Origin: Acanthopleura granulata
Taxonomy: Eukaryota; Mollusca; Polyplacophora; Chitonida; Chitonidae
Direction of reading: 5' to 3'
Assembly (NCBI GenBank): GCA_016165875.1
Contig: JABBOT010000080.1
Span: forward strand, 39,989,477-40,053,476
Length of the DNA stretch: 64,000 nucleotides
Shown here: positions 49,185 to 61,750 of the stretch, in pieces
Layout: every line of letters begins with the position of its first letter
How positions within the stretch are numbered: the first letter of the stretch is position 1
Notes under the pieces: model-generated
Databases searched by the model: none
The model's input: only the letters and a program-made list of their open reading frames with translations
What the model was told of the DNA's origin: nothing
Program-made: the position numbers and the translations under genes

Positions 49185-52100
49185 GTAAGTCGATCCTTTG
49201 AAATCCCAAACAATATCCCGTCACAAGAGAGAATTATTAGGCTTTACCACATTTTTACGGTTACAATTAGTTGACAAAAAGCCGTAGACATGTCATTATG
49301 TAGATAAATATTACAAGTCTGTTTTATTAATATCCTAGGTAATGCGTTTTTATTGCATTTGTGCTGGAGAACAACCATTAATATAATATATCACTTGACA
49401 GTGCCGCTTCAACCCTTATTAGATGCAGATATATAAATAAATATAGATAAGTGTCATTAAAACCATGTATACCATGTTCAAAAAAAAAAAAAAAATAGGC
49501 AATGTTATATTACGGGAATAGCATGGTACGATGTCGAAGAGATGTATTCATAAGGAGTATACGCCGAGTGTGGTTTATTCAAGTTAAACGGTCCCTCGTG
49601 TATACCGGGAGAGATGCCAATCCGCCAGTGTCGCGGGCAGAATTTATGGGTGGGGGAGGCAAGGGTTGCATCTGATACGTCTACTAACCCGTGTTATTAC
49701 TGGTAGTTTATACGAAATGTTGAATAGGGGAACTTAATCGGTGCTCTCGTCACGGGGGTAACATAGGACTGATGTATACATTTATGCCACCCCAGCCAAA
49801 ATGTTTGACTACAATATTACCTCTAATTCTTAGTTGCTCTTCCCTACCTCCTCCAACACACACACCTACTCGCCCAATAATGAATTTAAACTATCCACAC
49901 ATTAGGAGCATATGTCGTACTCTTATATGTGAATACTATACATATGCTTGAATAAATAGTATAACAAAATGTAGGCATTTTTGGAGTTTATTTATTTTAG
50001 GAAAGTTAAATATCGAATGATTCCTGCTACCAAGCAGGCTTTACGAGTTCAAGAAATCCAAGCCTATCTAATTAGGATATAGATTTAAAAGATTTTTAAA
50101 CAAAATTGTTTTTTAATTAGCACGAAAACTGTTATATTAATTCATTAAGAAATGAATTATATGCCTTGTGATTTCTTCAGAACGTGGCCTTGAATAATGC
50201 ATGTGTTAAAATGCGAACATAATTTAAGTGACATACTTAAATATAATTATTAAGTTTTCTTTGTTTTTGCTTCTAACTGTACATTTATAATTCTCTCCAA
50301 GCCTTGTCTTAAAGCAAAGCTCACTAGGAGTTATGTAACGATAGTGTATATGGGCGTATTCAATGCAATAAATTCAACATGACCTATCAGTTAGCTTAAG
50401 CTCTTTATATTTCTAGCAATGTCTGTCAGTTTGTGTTTTAATTAATGATGGTGTAGAGTCTCATGCCTTCTCCCCACCTTTGTTTCAGACCTCACCCCCA
50501 TACGACGGGGCTAAGGATGCCGTGGAGGGGTGGAGGCATTTGGCGCACACGGGCGGCATGTATTTCCCCTACGATACTTCAATGGCCGCCTATCCTTACG
50601 GACCTGGGTAAGAATCAGCATATAGACATACAACCTGATTGTTCGGTTTACGCTTTATTTATAGTTATGTCAAAAACCCAACAATTTCACATGTTCCCTT
50701 GAACCACAGAAATGTTCAGAAAACACAAAGATTACCTTTGATCGGAAACATAAAATCAAAAGAGAAACATCAAGACTGAAATACAACACACATCAAATGG
50801 CCTTAGAAATTGAAAATAATTAATTTTAAATAATTTAAGTTTTTACGTGCTTAATGTTAATTTTCCACTTGCATGTATTTGTCAAACCAATTTATCCTAA
50901 CAAACTTGGACCGTATGACGGGAATCCATTGAGGAAAACTATGTATATATTATATTTATATCGTTGGAATAATGTAGTATATTTGAATTAATCATCAGAG
51001 TTCGTAACCAGGTAACACGAATACATGTAATTCGATTAAATATGGTGATATGTTAACCACCTAACTAACTAGAGTTAACGTAAATCAAAAACTCACCTTG
51101 TAGTTTTTTTAAGAATTTAAAATGTTGTAGTGAAGGGTTAAGTTTTGTAACCTCTCACCCTTATACTGCACGTCACAGCGAAATACCGGCCTGGTAATTA
51201 TCGGAATGGAAGTGAGTGAAATCTGTTGGAAGTGAGATTCGAAAAAAAAATAATAAAATGTATTTCCTAATAAATCTATTTGTAGTTTTTGAGTTTAGAC
51301 ATATGTAATATATATTTTTAGATTTTGCTTTCAAACTTTGTGGCATCAGATTTATCTTGAGAAGCTTATATAAATGTTAGGAATTATGATCCCTTCTTAG
51401 TTGTTTGAAGGTGGTAATCAGACGTTAATTAACTTGAGATCCATTTTCGGAAAATACTTTGCATACATTTAATACAATAAAAAGGAAGTCATTAATGTCA
51501 CTGGTTAATTTCGCAATCCACAATTATGTCCAGTACACAACACTAACAAATCTCGCAGATGAGAAAAGCAAACATTGTCCTAAAAGGTATAACCGTGGCG
51601 TTGCAGTTGTCATTCACACAATGATTGTGTTCTCACCTTAATATGACTAATGCCTAAAGATGATTTCGGGGAAGTGCATTATTTGTCATATCTGTTTTAG
51701 TTTGGTCAGCGAATGTTCCAAGAGGCACATTTACCGTTATAGTTTATGACTGTTGCTCGTGCTTGGCGGGGGCTTGCTTTCAAACTGACAGAACACATCG
51801 TATACATTCCCCGGGCCTGGGCTTTAACTGGGTGTAAATCTAAGTGGAGGCCAAGATCACATCTGGTCCGATCCTCGTTGACAGACCTAAGGGCTTAAAT
51901 TTACGGCAATACAACTGTATAAATGGCGACGTTTAAGTTTGCTCCGATTATATTTTAGGAATGCTATCGAGTTAAGCCCAGTTGTATGACAGCTTTCATT
52001 GTAACTCGCACTACCCTCTCCGATAAAAACGCTTTTCTAATGTCAAAAGAATTTCTGGTTAGGTTTTTTGTGTAGATCTTTCAATGTCCTTAAGTTTAAC

Positions 52101-55100
52101 CAGATGTTTTTCATTTGAGGCCCAAGTTAAATTGGAAGATCTTGCCGGAACGTGTTACCAGTGACGGGGTTGTTAAATCCACAGGGGGAGTAAAAGACTA
52201 TATAATGTATTTTATAACACATACTGATTTGTATTTTCTCTTCAGATTTGGTCCCATGGATCTTAACGCCGCCAGAAGGAAAAATGCTACAAAAGAAGCC
52301 ACAAACACGCTGAAAGCTTGGTTATATGAACACCGAAAAAATCCCTATCCCACAAAAGGAGAAAAAATAATGCTAGCAATTATAACAAAAATGACTCTAA
52401 CCCAAGTGTCCACGTGGTTCGCTAATGCCAGGAGGCGCCTCAAGAAAGAGAACAAGATGACATGGTCGCCCAGAAACAGATCCGACGACGATGGAGATGA
52501 TTTCGATGACATGGGAGACGATGACAAAGACGATGATGACAAGGACAAGTTAGCCGACTCCTCAGAGGGTGTGCAATCCCGTGGGGGTACCGCTCCAAAC
52601 TCCCCCACCCCGTCGACCGGACAGGACAGGGGTAGGTAGTCCTAAGCATAAGCCACGCTATCTATGTATATCCAAAGCAAACAAACTTCTCATCGCACCA
52701 CATATATATTGTCGGGTATTGTTATTGATTTACTAAGCTAAAACCCGTTATATAGTCTGTACCGTCTATATTAAAGATACACAATATTCGTTATTTATTT
52801 GTTGAAGTAAAAAAACTTCCTAGCCTGGACAATTAATTTTAATCCCACCCGTATAAGATGATAGTTTTAAGCCATTTATTTTATAATGGAGGGAATTTTG
52901 TCATGCATGTACTCTAATTTATGGCGTGTATGTAATGCGAGCACTTTCCAAGAAGCATTTATGAATATGTGGGCTACAATGATCGCTTCCCACTTTCTCC
53001 CACGCATCCAATCACCTCCTGTAAAACAGTCAAAATCCCAGTCAAACGGATAAAGATTCACACCAGTAATCAGCAAATGGATAAGTAGATAAGGAATGTG
53101 CTTTTATTATTCACGTAAAACGAGGCGGTCTTATACGCATTGGATGTTCAGAATGGCGTTATCACAGCCGGCCTAGACACATAGGGCCACGTAATGTTAT
53201 GAAGTTTATCTTATCGAAGGTGTTCGTGCTGTAAGTGTTTTGTTCGCGATACCAGTATTATTATCTGCGTGTTCAACACGATTTCTTATGGACCCATTCC
53301 AAAGTGGGCTGATTTGTTCGCTCGTTCGCTTTGATCATTTAGCTGATCGCTGTGATGATCTATGTGCTAGTTTCCGCACGTCTGCCTGCCTACATCATGA
53401 TTTCTCCCCACGCACTCCCCCCTCTCTCTCTCAATATATATACATGTATAGTTGTATTTATGTTACACGTGATGTGTGCGTATCTATTGTGTGTGTGTAC
53501 ATATGTAATCGATGCTATCTGATACATTACTGTTTCCATGATATAACATCACACCTCTCTTTTAAAATCGAGCTCTAAATTTCGCCTGTACATTCTGACG
53601 TTCGCTTCCATTGGTTGTAACAAGCCAACGATCTTAATAAACTCAGATGTAACGGCTTAATGTTAAATCCCGTGCGATCCTTGTTTTATAGCCTGGTTCA
53701 CTTGTATCTAGATTTTTATGATTGTACGAAGTATACTCGGTGCTGATTTCACATCCAAAAATTATCTTCGCTTTTGAACATCGAGGCTGATTGATACCGT
53801 GTTTCTGGTAGTCACCCAGTACTGAATTGCGCATTGTGCTTTCTGACTGCATTATGCACGGTCTAATTTCACATTCATAATTTGTGCGCACATATGAAAA
53901 TAAGCGCATACTTAATACCGTATTTTGTAATTCCCTAGTGCCGAATTACTTCTCTTACTTTTGGACAACAAAGCTTACTTCTCACCGTACTTTTGTAACT
54001 TCCTAGGGTCTAATTAGTATCCTCACTTTTAGATAGCAGCGCTTACTTGATACCGTAATTTTGTAACTCCCGAGGCCCTAGTTAGTATCCTCACTTTTAG
54101 ACAGCAACGCCTATTTGATACAGTGTTTTGTAATAGCCTAGTACAGAAGTACTGTGCGCACATTTGGACAGCAGCGCTTACGTCATACCTCAGTTTTGTA
54201 ATTCTCTGTAGTGCCGAATTACTATCCTCAGCTTTAAACAACAGCACTTACTTGATGCCGTGTTTTTGTAAATTTTACCGCTTAATTGCTTTTCATGCTT
54301 ATCTTGACTGCAGTGCTGGATATAATGTATATACAATACTGTTTTCGCATACGTTTGGCAATCGACGCTTAGTGATTACTCCCTAGTGCTGAATTACTAT
54401 TTAAGCTTATTTTGGCTTCAGTGTTGAATATATACGGTACTGATTTCACGTCTACTTAGTCGTCACTTTCGGGCTGGCTGATACCTAGTGACCTGTGTAA
54501 TCCATGTTGTTGTTCAGTATTACCCCTATTGATTACACCCATCGATATCTGCTCTGTCGACATCGTCTGTTATGTTGTTACAGCTATATAGCCTGGACGG
54601 CTCGGCCCAGCCTACAAGTCCACGTCTATCTCTCAAGCTTTCCAAATCGGTTTGCCAGCTTGTTAGCTTGGCACGCTACATCACTGATGGAATAATTGAG
54701 TCTGTTTTACTAGTTTTCATCGAACCAATCAAGACTGTCCGCAAAGCTTTTTTTAACTGAGAAAACGTTACGGATTGTCACTTCCCTTATGGGGATTATG
54801 AGGAGGAAGGAAGTAAGGAGTTCTCTGTGCACGGCTTTCCCCGGGCCTGGCTTTTGGTGTGGTCTCTTCCTTTTAATTACATCAGTCACGCACACCCCCT
54901 TCCCTAGTCCTAATCCCTCACCCTTTTTTCTTCCTCCACAATGATCTGGGCGACACCCCAGTATATATTCAGGTCTACACAAAACCTGTATTACCCAGAA
55001 CACTTAACCTAAGCTAGATCTATAAAAGACAATTTTGTTCTAATGTATGTCTCTGCTGAGGGTTATTTGCATATGTGTTCGCCAAAACATGAACAAAAAT

Positions 55101-58100
55101 CACCAACTGATTATGTAGACGTCAGTGTATGATATTTCAGCGAGTCCAGGTTTAAAATGATGTACGTTTATGTTTGCTTGAACCGGATCTGACCATAACA
55201 GTTTGCGATGAATAAGGCTTGAAAGGTTAACATCTGATATTATCGCCCTTATTGATGGCAATATGTCGGAGACGCTTATAATACCATAATTAGAACGAAG
55301 CGCTGAGAGGAAAGCAAAGTAACAGTAAACTTTCTGTACACTACTATATGCTCTACGACCCCCTGATATTATCCATCCGTCCGTCCATGTTGTTTAATTT
55401 TTACGGCCACCCCCTGGTTTTGATGGTAACGGTTTGACGGAAGTTAGCCGAGGACAAATTTAAACTGTCACTTCCAATCATAGATACGCATCGGGCTAAG
55501 TGTGTGTATCAACTGTGTATAAAGTTTGACTGGGATCTGCATGTTTTCTGCTTGGGTTATGGAACTCCGTGTACCACTGTTGATGTAGTTTGTTAGTGAG
55601 GATTGAAGGATGTCTAAGCGAGTGGGGACCAGTTGGTGGGGAAGTTAGGGAAATTGGGGATATCCTCAACATCGTAGGTCACTGTTGTGTTTACATCATG
55701 AAAACATTCTTCTATTTTTCAACACGAGATGTTTGTATACCAGTGAGAAGAAGATACCAGGGTGGCTTATCTGACTGGTAAAATCCAAGTTGTGTGGTAT
55801 GGTGTGGTAGGATGTCTTTAACGCGTCGTCTAAGCAGAGTTTGAATTCATGCCAGTTATTTCTCCTTTACACTGATGTTATTTTTGTTTTGCTGAGGTAT
55901 TCTGAACACTGCATCTCAAATGAAAATCAGCTTCGATTTTGTGTGTAAGTACTAAAGTTTTTGTGTATATCCGTAGAAGACAAGTTAGACTACATGTTTT
56001 CCACAGAGAAGATATAAAAATAAGATATCATAAGATATTTTAAAAAAAACAAATTTTCGACGCAGTGGCTTTTTTTCCCATGAAAAAATCCTTGGGAACC
56101 GATTTTGTTGTCATTAAAATCCGATTTGAAAGTTCAAGCCTTTATGAATGATTCTTTAACCGAGATTTATAAGCGGCGTCGTTTGAACTGAAGCACCTTA
56201 CGAAATGTTACGCCTGGTTTAGCTCGGAGGCTATCAGTATGTAAGCCAGCTAGGGAGAGTCGGGATAAGCTATTTAGGGAAATATGTTGCCCTTTTTTAC
56301 TATATGAAGGAAGAATTAAGAGCGTTAAGGGATTATCCTATTGGCCAGAAGAATGACAAGACTTGAAGTAAGAGGTATCAATGGTTAACTCCCTTCACCG
56401 TGAAATCGGCGCTTTCTTCGATAGGAGTAATTCTAACAACGTGCCATTGTGTCCACCGATTGAGCTGTATACGTTCTGGGATATCTAATGACGTGTAACT
56501 GCAGGCTTGGGTTTGTCGTTTGTGGGTTTGTTGACGGGGCCTTGGCAGTCAAGCTACTCCTGGCCCCTTCGTTTATTGTTCCAACAGCTGCTGGATTCAA
56601 GTTGATATCACTGTCAGAGAATTGGACTACAAAAGACGGTGGCAGGACGGCCTGACAGCCCAGTCCGCTCCTTTTGTACCTTCTCCCGTCCTCGGGCACC
56701 TTCTCTTCTCGTCCCACGAAATTAATCAGTTAAAGTAAACGGGATCAAGGCGAGGCGTGCGCTGTCTTGTTAGTCAAATGTACCTGCAACTGCAAATCCA
56801 TTCGAGAGATCGGTATTAAAAGTGAATTGGCTCAGGAAGGCCATACTGCCATTTGCATAGAAACACTCCCTTACATCGGGATAAACACACCAATACAAAA
56901 TAAAATATTCGAAGACACTTGTATTTAGATGAACTCCCTTTATTTATTCTCTCCCAGTTTCTAAAATAATTCAGATATTTAGAGTGTTTTCAGTTTTTGT
57001 TTATCTCGACAAAAATTTATGTATGTATAAAATTTTGACACAATTGCTCACGACAACAAAAGAATAGTGGAATGAATGAAAATAACAGATGGCGACATTT
57101 ACAATAATGCAGCCGTATCGTGAAACCTACCAATCTAAGTTGGTATGCAACTACATGTAGGAGATTGAAGATAGGAATGGACAACGTATGCAGTTAAAAG
57201 AACCTCAACCATTTCGACAAAGACTGTCCTTTTCTCGGCGTCATGATGCCGTTGTAGCTGTCATTGTGTTTCACGCTTCTCATCCTTGTCTAAATCTATC
57301 TCTCAGTCGTAATCAAACAGGCCGATTGATAGCTACATTCTGTGACCAACGAGAAAGACGAAATGGCCAAACTAACGCCATTTGCGCTATCTAGTTACGC
57401 CAAGGTTCCGGTCCTTGCACTCAACAAATTACCCGGTGAAACTTGATCGCCTTTACCGTGCTGTGGGTTGTCGTCGTGCGTGTTGTTACCAGTTGACGTC
57501 ACTTTGGCAAAGATTGAAGCAGCTCGCACGTAATTGGAGAAGAAAACGGTGGCTTAGAATCAGCATCAGTATAAAATGCTCTAAACTCGCGTGTATTTAC
57601 TCTGCTGAGCTTTCTTTTGAGCTATAAACCGCGATAAACAAAAACTCTAGGTTAAGAATTGTCCAAGGTTGGCTAAAACTAGGAATATACAGTTATCACT
57701 GAAGCAAAAAAAGAAAATAGCGGGTTAAAACCAACATCAGCATAATATGCCCTATCCTCATGTGCACTTTCTTTTGGACTGTATCCCGTGATGAACAAAA
57801 ACTCTAGTTGAAGACTGAAGAAGATCAGTATGGAATACCCTATTGCGAGTGTTTACGCTGTTTAGCTGGTTTATGCGCCGCGTTATGATAAACCTGAACT
57901 CTGCTTGTCCAGGATGTGATAAACCTGCATGGAAACAGGAGTAAGTCAATGTACGGTAATACCATACAATTTTATGATCAGTAGATGGCATAGGGTGATA
58001 GCGACAGTTTCAGTACAGCGTAAAGTGTGATATTATAGTCAAAAGTAATGCGATTTTTGTCATTTTTTGTCTCGTTAGATATCGCGATAAGTAAATAAGA

Positions 58101-58281
58101 AATTTGAAAAACGGAATAAATAGATACCTATTATTGCTGGAAGGTTACCGTTGAAAAAAAAGGTGACTTAATGGCTATGTTAAGTTATTTACCCTAATCT
58201 TTGATTGGTTGGTGCGTTTGACTGGCGTATAACGCTGTACTTCGGAATACTTTCGTCTCTGAAGCTTAATTAGTGGAATAT

Positions 58282-58326
<45 letters not shown>

Positions 58327-60187
58327 ATTGTGTATACTGAGGGTGTAACTATTCCCTAACCTCGTGGAATGGCCTTATTAATGTAAAATATGTGTACCTG
58401 TATACACACAATGCCATAAGATGTAACGTTTTTAGTGGACTTATGGTGATGGGGGAGGGGGGTGGAATTAATGGTGGGTTTAGCAGGCCGTTTGCATGGG
58501 TTTGCCGCGAAATGGCTGTGTTCATCCACATCCCGACTGGTAACCGCTAATATAGCCGGAGCGTGAAACCCCGGGGTGGGGGTGGGGGTGGGGGCGGTGG
58601 GAGGAAGGGGTATATCCCTCATCCATTACCATGACCGGGCATTGCCCATAGGGCTTGTTACGATTAGCCTCTCGATCAGCTCCTTGCCCCGGCTCCAGGC
58701 TTGACTGATTACCAGGTCGTGACTTGCACGCTCGCCGTTCCCCTGCCTAACTCATTGGGGCCGCTCGCCTGGTATTATCAGCCTATCAAACAGATGAGCG
58801 TCTGATTTTTGGACTACCCCCAACCGTCAATCTCCATGGGACCTGGTCACGTCTAATTGTTGATAATTTAAGACGTTGTCCCTATGATTGCAGACTGTGT
58901 GTGATGTTATCCCTCTTCGCTCAGTAAACCGCTATTAAAACTTTAATGCCATGTAAAGAGAGTAGTGTAGTAGGGAAATGCCCCAAAATTTAAACATAAT
59001 AGTTAGCCCCACCCGACAGATAGAGCACTGCATTCTGGTTGTAGTAATCGGTGTATTTCAACGATGAACACGTTTAAGAAAAAATAAAAGTACGCTGACG
59101 TGGTGCGTGTCTAGAGGAGTCGTTTCTACAAGCGAAGAGACAGATATCAACTCGTGCTACAGCTATTTTTACAATACATGTGGTCAGTTTTTCGCTCTCT
59201 CCGATGGTCTTCCTTCCAAGCCTTTATTTTGGTACAAGAGTTCTCTAAAACTGAGTGTTGCATTCATGTATACATACATTATATTTGTCAACTTCATGTT
59301 GATTCTTGGCAGAACTTTCACTGCCTTTGCTTCCAGTTTAAGGATTGTCTTTCTTGTGTTGCGCGTTATTGATGTATATGATGTTTTCATCGACTCCACA
59401 TTGTTTCTCGTCGCTTATGTCTCCCTGTATTTGTATATTCTCAGAAGCCCTTGAGGTGGATGACGCCGAGGCTCACATAGACGTGGATGACGTAGCCACC
59501 TCCTCCACCCTCTCCAACAGGTCGAGTAAGGACAGCCTGCCCCACAGAGACAGCGACGTCCCAAGAGACACAGACTCGCCAGTTCTGTCAAACAGCAAGG
59601 ACAATAGTGTGTCTCCCTCGCTCACTCCCTCAATCACAGACATTCGGTCGTCTGGGCTGTCATTAGCTAAAATGTCTTCTGCCAGCAAAACAACAGAACG
59701 GGCTGAGGTCACTGACGCCTCTCCCAGGCCGAAAATCTGGTCAGTGTCTCAGTTCTTACCAACAAATACAGACAGTCAAAGGTCACGTGAATCCACTGTG
59801 ACGTCATCGCTTACGTCATCCACGTCGCATCCATACAGCATGTCGTCACCATCAAGTCATCGGGGGATTTCATCTTCGGGTCAGGGCCATGCGTTTTTGC
59901 CATCGTCCAGAGCGACCGGCGGCTACGGCAGAGCACTGTCATACGTAAGCCATCCTTTACCTATGACCCTCAGCAGCAGTGGCCTGGACTTCCCCTACTC
60001 GCTTTCCTCGGTCAAGCCCAGCCTTTCTGCCCCGTCCACCACAGTCTCCCGACAGGAGGCGTTGCTAGCGGCCACCGCCTCAGCTCTGCGATCTCAGCCC
60101 ACAGCTCCATCAATCAAGTCCTCTGACGTCATCATGCCCGGCCCCAGTGACGTCATAGACAAGAGAGACAGTCCGCCACTTCCGTAG
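48909..60187 (+). CDS. Irx: Iroquois-class homeobox transcription factor (four coding exons)
   Basis: The coding sequence is join(48909-49184, 50489-50607, 52246-52631, 59445-60187). All junctions are GT-AG and the phases fit (0, 2, 1), giving 507 residues. Domains in order: a Cys-containing N-terminal motif (CCENGRP at 26-32, CSCQY at 43-47) and AFYSPL at 87-92, both like insect Araucan/Caupolican; a TALE homeodomain at about 140-203 with the three-residue loop PYP (165-167) and recognition helix [13 protein letters not shown] (189-201); an Asp-rich acidic run (212-233); a Ser/Thr/Pro-rich C-terminal half; and RPKIWS (355-360), a motif typical of Irx proteins. The family are nuclear, DNA-binding patterning regulators, and the length is normal for it. 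Class assignment is firm. Which paralogue it is cannot be decided from the window, and no transcript evidence was available. Confidence 0.95.
49185..50488 (+). other. Irx intron 1
   Basis: This is a 1.3-kb GT-AG intron in phase 0. It is AT-rich and contains an A16 homopolymer at about 49480-49495. No repeat family or secondary coding signal was recognised. Confidence 0.85.
50489..50607 (+). CDS. Irx: Irx coding exon 2
   Basis: The acceptor is TTTCAG ending at 50488 after a pyrimidine-rich run, and the donor is GTAAGA at 50608. The 119 nt encode 39 residues plus two bases of a glycine codon, from [17 protein letters not shown] through [17 protein letters not shown]. This is the Trp- and Tyr/Pro-rich linker that precedes the homeodomain in Irx proteins. 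Frame is continuous with exons 1 and 3. Confidence 0.9.
50608..52245 (+). other. Irx intron 2
   Basis: This is a 1.64-kb GT-AG intron in phase 2, AT-rich to about 51.7 kb and more complex from 51.72 to 52.2 kb. No repeat or coding sequence was recognised. Confidence 0.85.
52246..52631 (+). CDS. Irx: Irx coding exon 3 (TALE homeodomain)
   Basis: The acceptor CTTCAG ends at 52245 and the first base completes the split glycine codon. The exon starts [18 protein letters not shown] and carries the whole homeodomain: helix 1 around [11 protein letters not shown], the TALE loop NPYPTKGEK, helix 2 IMLAIITKM, and helix 3 [17 protein letters not shown] with alanine at homeodomain position 50, as in other Irx proteins. 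It is followed by MTWSPRNRS and the Asp-rich run. The donor GTAGGT at 52632 is the only one of the two overlapping GT candidates (the other is at 52636) that keeps phase with exon 4. Retention of intron 3 would stop after two more codons. Confidence 0.95.
53780..54420 (+). repeat. Diverged tandem repeat in Irx intron 3, unit about 67 bp
   Basis: TTTTGTAACTCCCTAGTGCC, GAATTACTATCCTCACTTTT and CAGCAGCGCTTACTTGATACC recur seven to nine times. The central units (53.93-54.25 kb) are the most regular. Confidence 0.85.
57550..57910 (+). repeat. Diverged tandem duplication in Irx intron 3
   Basis: About three copies of a segment share ATCAGCAT(C)AGTATAA, CTTTCTTTTG and GATAAACAAAAACTCTAG. The first two copies are the clearer pair. 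Confidence 0.65.
58279..58327. repeat. (TA)n-(TG)n microsatellite in Irx intron 3
   Basis: A pure TA run is followed by a pure TG run. Confidence 0.95.
58573..58611 (+). other. G-rich run, possible G-quadruplex
   Basis: GGGGTGGGGGTGGGGGTGGG and onward gives at least four runs of four or five G separated by single T or C on the coding strand, so it would be present in the unspliced Irx RNA. Confidence 0.6.
59445..60187 (+). CDS. Irx: Irx coding exon 4 (C-terminal half, stop)
   Basis: The acceptor TTCTCAG ends at 59444. The exon encodes residue 261 (split Glu) to 507 and stops at TAG 60185-60187. It opens with an acidic patch ([16 protein letters not shown]), then a Ser/Thr/Pro-rich stretch typical of Irx C-termini. 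RPKIWS is at residues 355-360 (DNA 59726-59743), followed by VSQFL, where many family members have a more hydrophobic Leu/Ala run. The end reads KRDSPPLP. Composition is clearly more GC-rich than the flanking introns. Confidence 0.92.
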
Positions 60188-61435
60188 AAGTCGCATTTAT
60201 CAGATGTATACAAGAATTCTAGCTAGTATTTGATTTGTACATTCTCATGTGTTTATATGGTCGTACCCAATATGCGTTACCTGACCAGGTGAGCGTTTAA
60301 CTGGACAGATACAGGGCAGCGTGCTCATGAAGTGAACAGAACAATTGATGGGCGACACTGTCAGTCTTGGTTGTCTTACGTCAGTAATTTAAGATCATGC
60401 CTCAAACGGATAAATAAATCGTAATAATTTCCTCTTATCATTTTAAGAGATATATTGAAAAGAATGTCTTGTGTTTATTTCTTATGGTCACTTTAAAAAA
60501 AGAAATTTCTATGACTGAATGCTGTAGTGGTACCACAATCTGTATCAAAACCCAACAAAAGAAAAGAATGACGAAACGTTACCCATAGTTTTCAATACAA
60601 AAAAACCCTGGTACTTTATTTAGCCGTGAATCTACCTCTATGCTACTCCAAATCATCGTCAGAAAAGACAATAATTACAGAATTTTTATTGCAATATTAC
60701 ACCGCTTTGCTGAAAAATATATGCCAACGTAAATGAATCGATGTATTTGCCCCGGAGTTGACAAAAAACATCCATTGTTGAAGAATCTATGGCGATATGC
60801 GTATTTGTTGAAATCTTCGCATTTTTACGATTTACATGTAATTTATAGGCGGGGACGTATGATGAAAGCAATCCGCAGAGCCGTTGTACACATGGAGTTA
60901 ATAATTATTATGGACGCCATCAGCTCATGTGTGACCGAAGTAGTCCATGAATCACACAATATTTAATGACAAACTTACTAACTAATGCATTATTCACATC
61001 ATCGTCTGGGTAATTAACCTTTGTTTTATTTTGTTCGTCTGACCGGAAATCCGTTTGAAGTAAATAACTGTATATGGGACAATTATATCAAAGACGATGT
61101 AAAGGAGGGTTAACATGAAAACGTGTAAGCTATAAGCCTCTCCCATCCGCCAACCCACCCCAAGAATGAGAAATCCTCCCCAAATACTGGTTGTGTCCAT
61201 GAAGACAACTTATGTGTCAGATGTGAACCATAATTTGTCTGAATAAGGCGTTAAACTTAATTTTCCTTATTTTTACAATATAACGTTCATCGCCACTGAG
61301 CAGTCCCAACATCTACAAACCGGAAACCCTTAATTCTAGTCTGAGTGTTTGACCGGCATGTGTGAGACATTATATGCTGGTAAAAATCTTGAGGGATCAT
61401 CTCTGATGAAATCTTGACAGTGACGAGACCTCCTC
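60188..61435. other. Irx 3' flank
   Basis: Probable 3' UTR and intergenic DNA, AT-rich. AATTTGTCTGAATAAGGCGT plus TAAACTTAA at about 61231-61260 is a weak match to a SINE tail. No gene was recognised. Confidence 0.5.
60413..60418 (+). terminator. Candidate poly(A) signal for Irx
   Basis: This is the first AATAAA seen downstream of the stop codon (226 nt after it). A much longer 3' UTR is possible, and the hexamer is common in such AT-rich DNA. Confidence 0.3.
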
Positions 61436-61750
61436 AAAGAAAACGGCCCTCACTGGGTCACTTGCTAATAGCGCTGACTACTTGCCACAAGCAGGCCTTT
61501 GACTTATGGGATTGAGTGTTCAAATCCAACTCTCGCTCTTACGATTGATTGGTTTATTTATTTCATTGGTGTTTTACGCCGTTCTCCAGAATATTTCACT
61601 TATACGACGGTGGTTCTTATGATTGAGGGGTTAAGTCAGGTGGTTTGTCAGGTAACTGAGCGAAGGGCGGCGGAGCACTCGGGTTTCCGCCATACACAAC
61701 TGAAAAAGTTCCGAAGTACGGGGTTTAGCAAAAATAAATAAATAAATAAT
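61436..61750 (+). mobile_element. Composite SINE remnant with inverted internal tail
   Basis: A tRNA-like head (CACTGGGTCACTTGCTAATA ... GTGTTCAAATCCAAC) is followed by a reversed family A tail (GGTTTATTTATTTCATTGGT, GAATATTTCACTTATACGAC; about 61545-61620). A forward tail (GAAGTACGGGGTTTAGC with (AAAT)n) follows to 61750. The simplest reading is a forward SINE interrupted by a reversed fragment. Confidence 0.6.

Larger units (their letters stand above)
52632..59444 (+). other. Irx intron 3
   Basis: This is a 6.8-kb GT-AG intron in phase 1 between the homeodomain exon and the C-terminal exon. It contains two diverged tandem-repeat blocks (53.78-54.42 and 57.55-57.91 kb), a TA/TG microsatellite (58279-58327) and a G-rich island followed by single-copy, GC-richer sequence (58.56-58.87 kb). 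An extra in-phase cassette exon cannot be excluded, but none is needed to join exons 3 and 4. Confidence 0.8.

Noticed and set aside
48901..49224. 107-codon reverse-strand ORF opposite Irx exon 1
   Set aside because: It is the antisense shadow of a GC-rich coding exon. It is Arg/Pro-rich by composition, with no independent support.
52636..52641. Alternative donor GTAGTC for exon 3
   Set aside because: It would leave phase 2 against the phase-1 acceptor of exon 4 and break the reading frame.
59345..59444. A start codon at 59345 giving a 280-residue single-exon protein
   Set aside because: The sequence before 59445 is intronic in composition, and a consensus acceptor at 59444 joins exon 4 in phase to the homeodomain exon.
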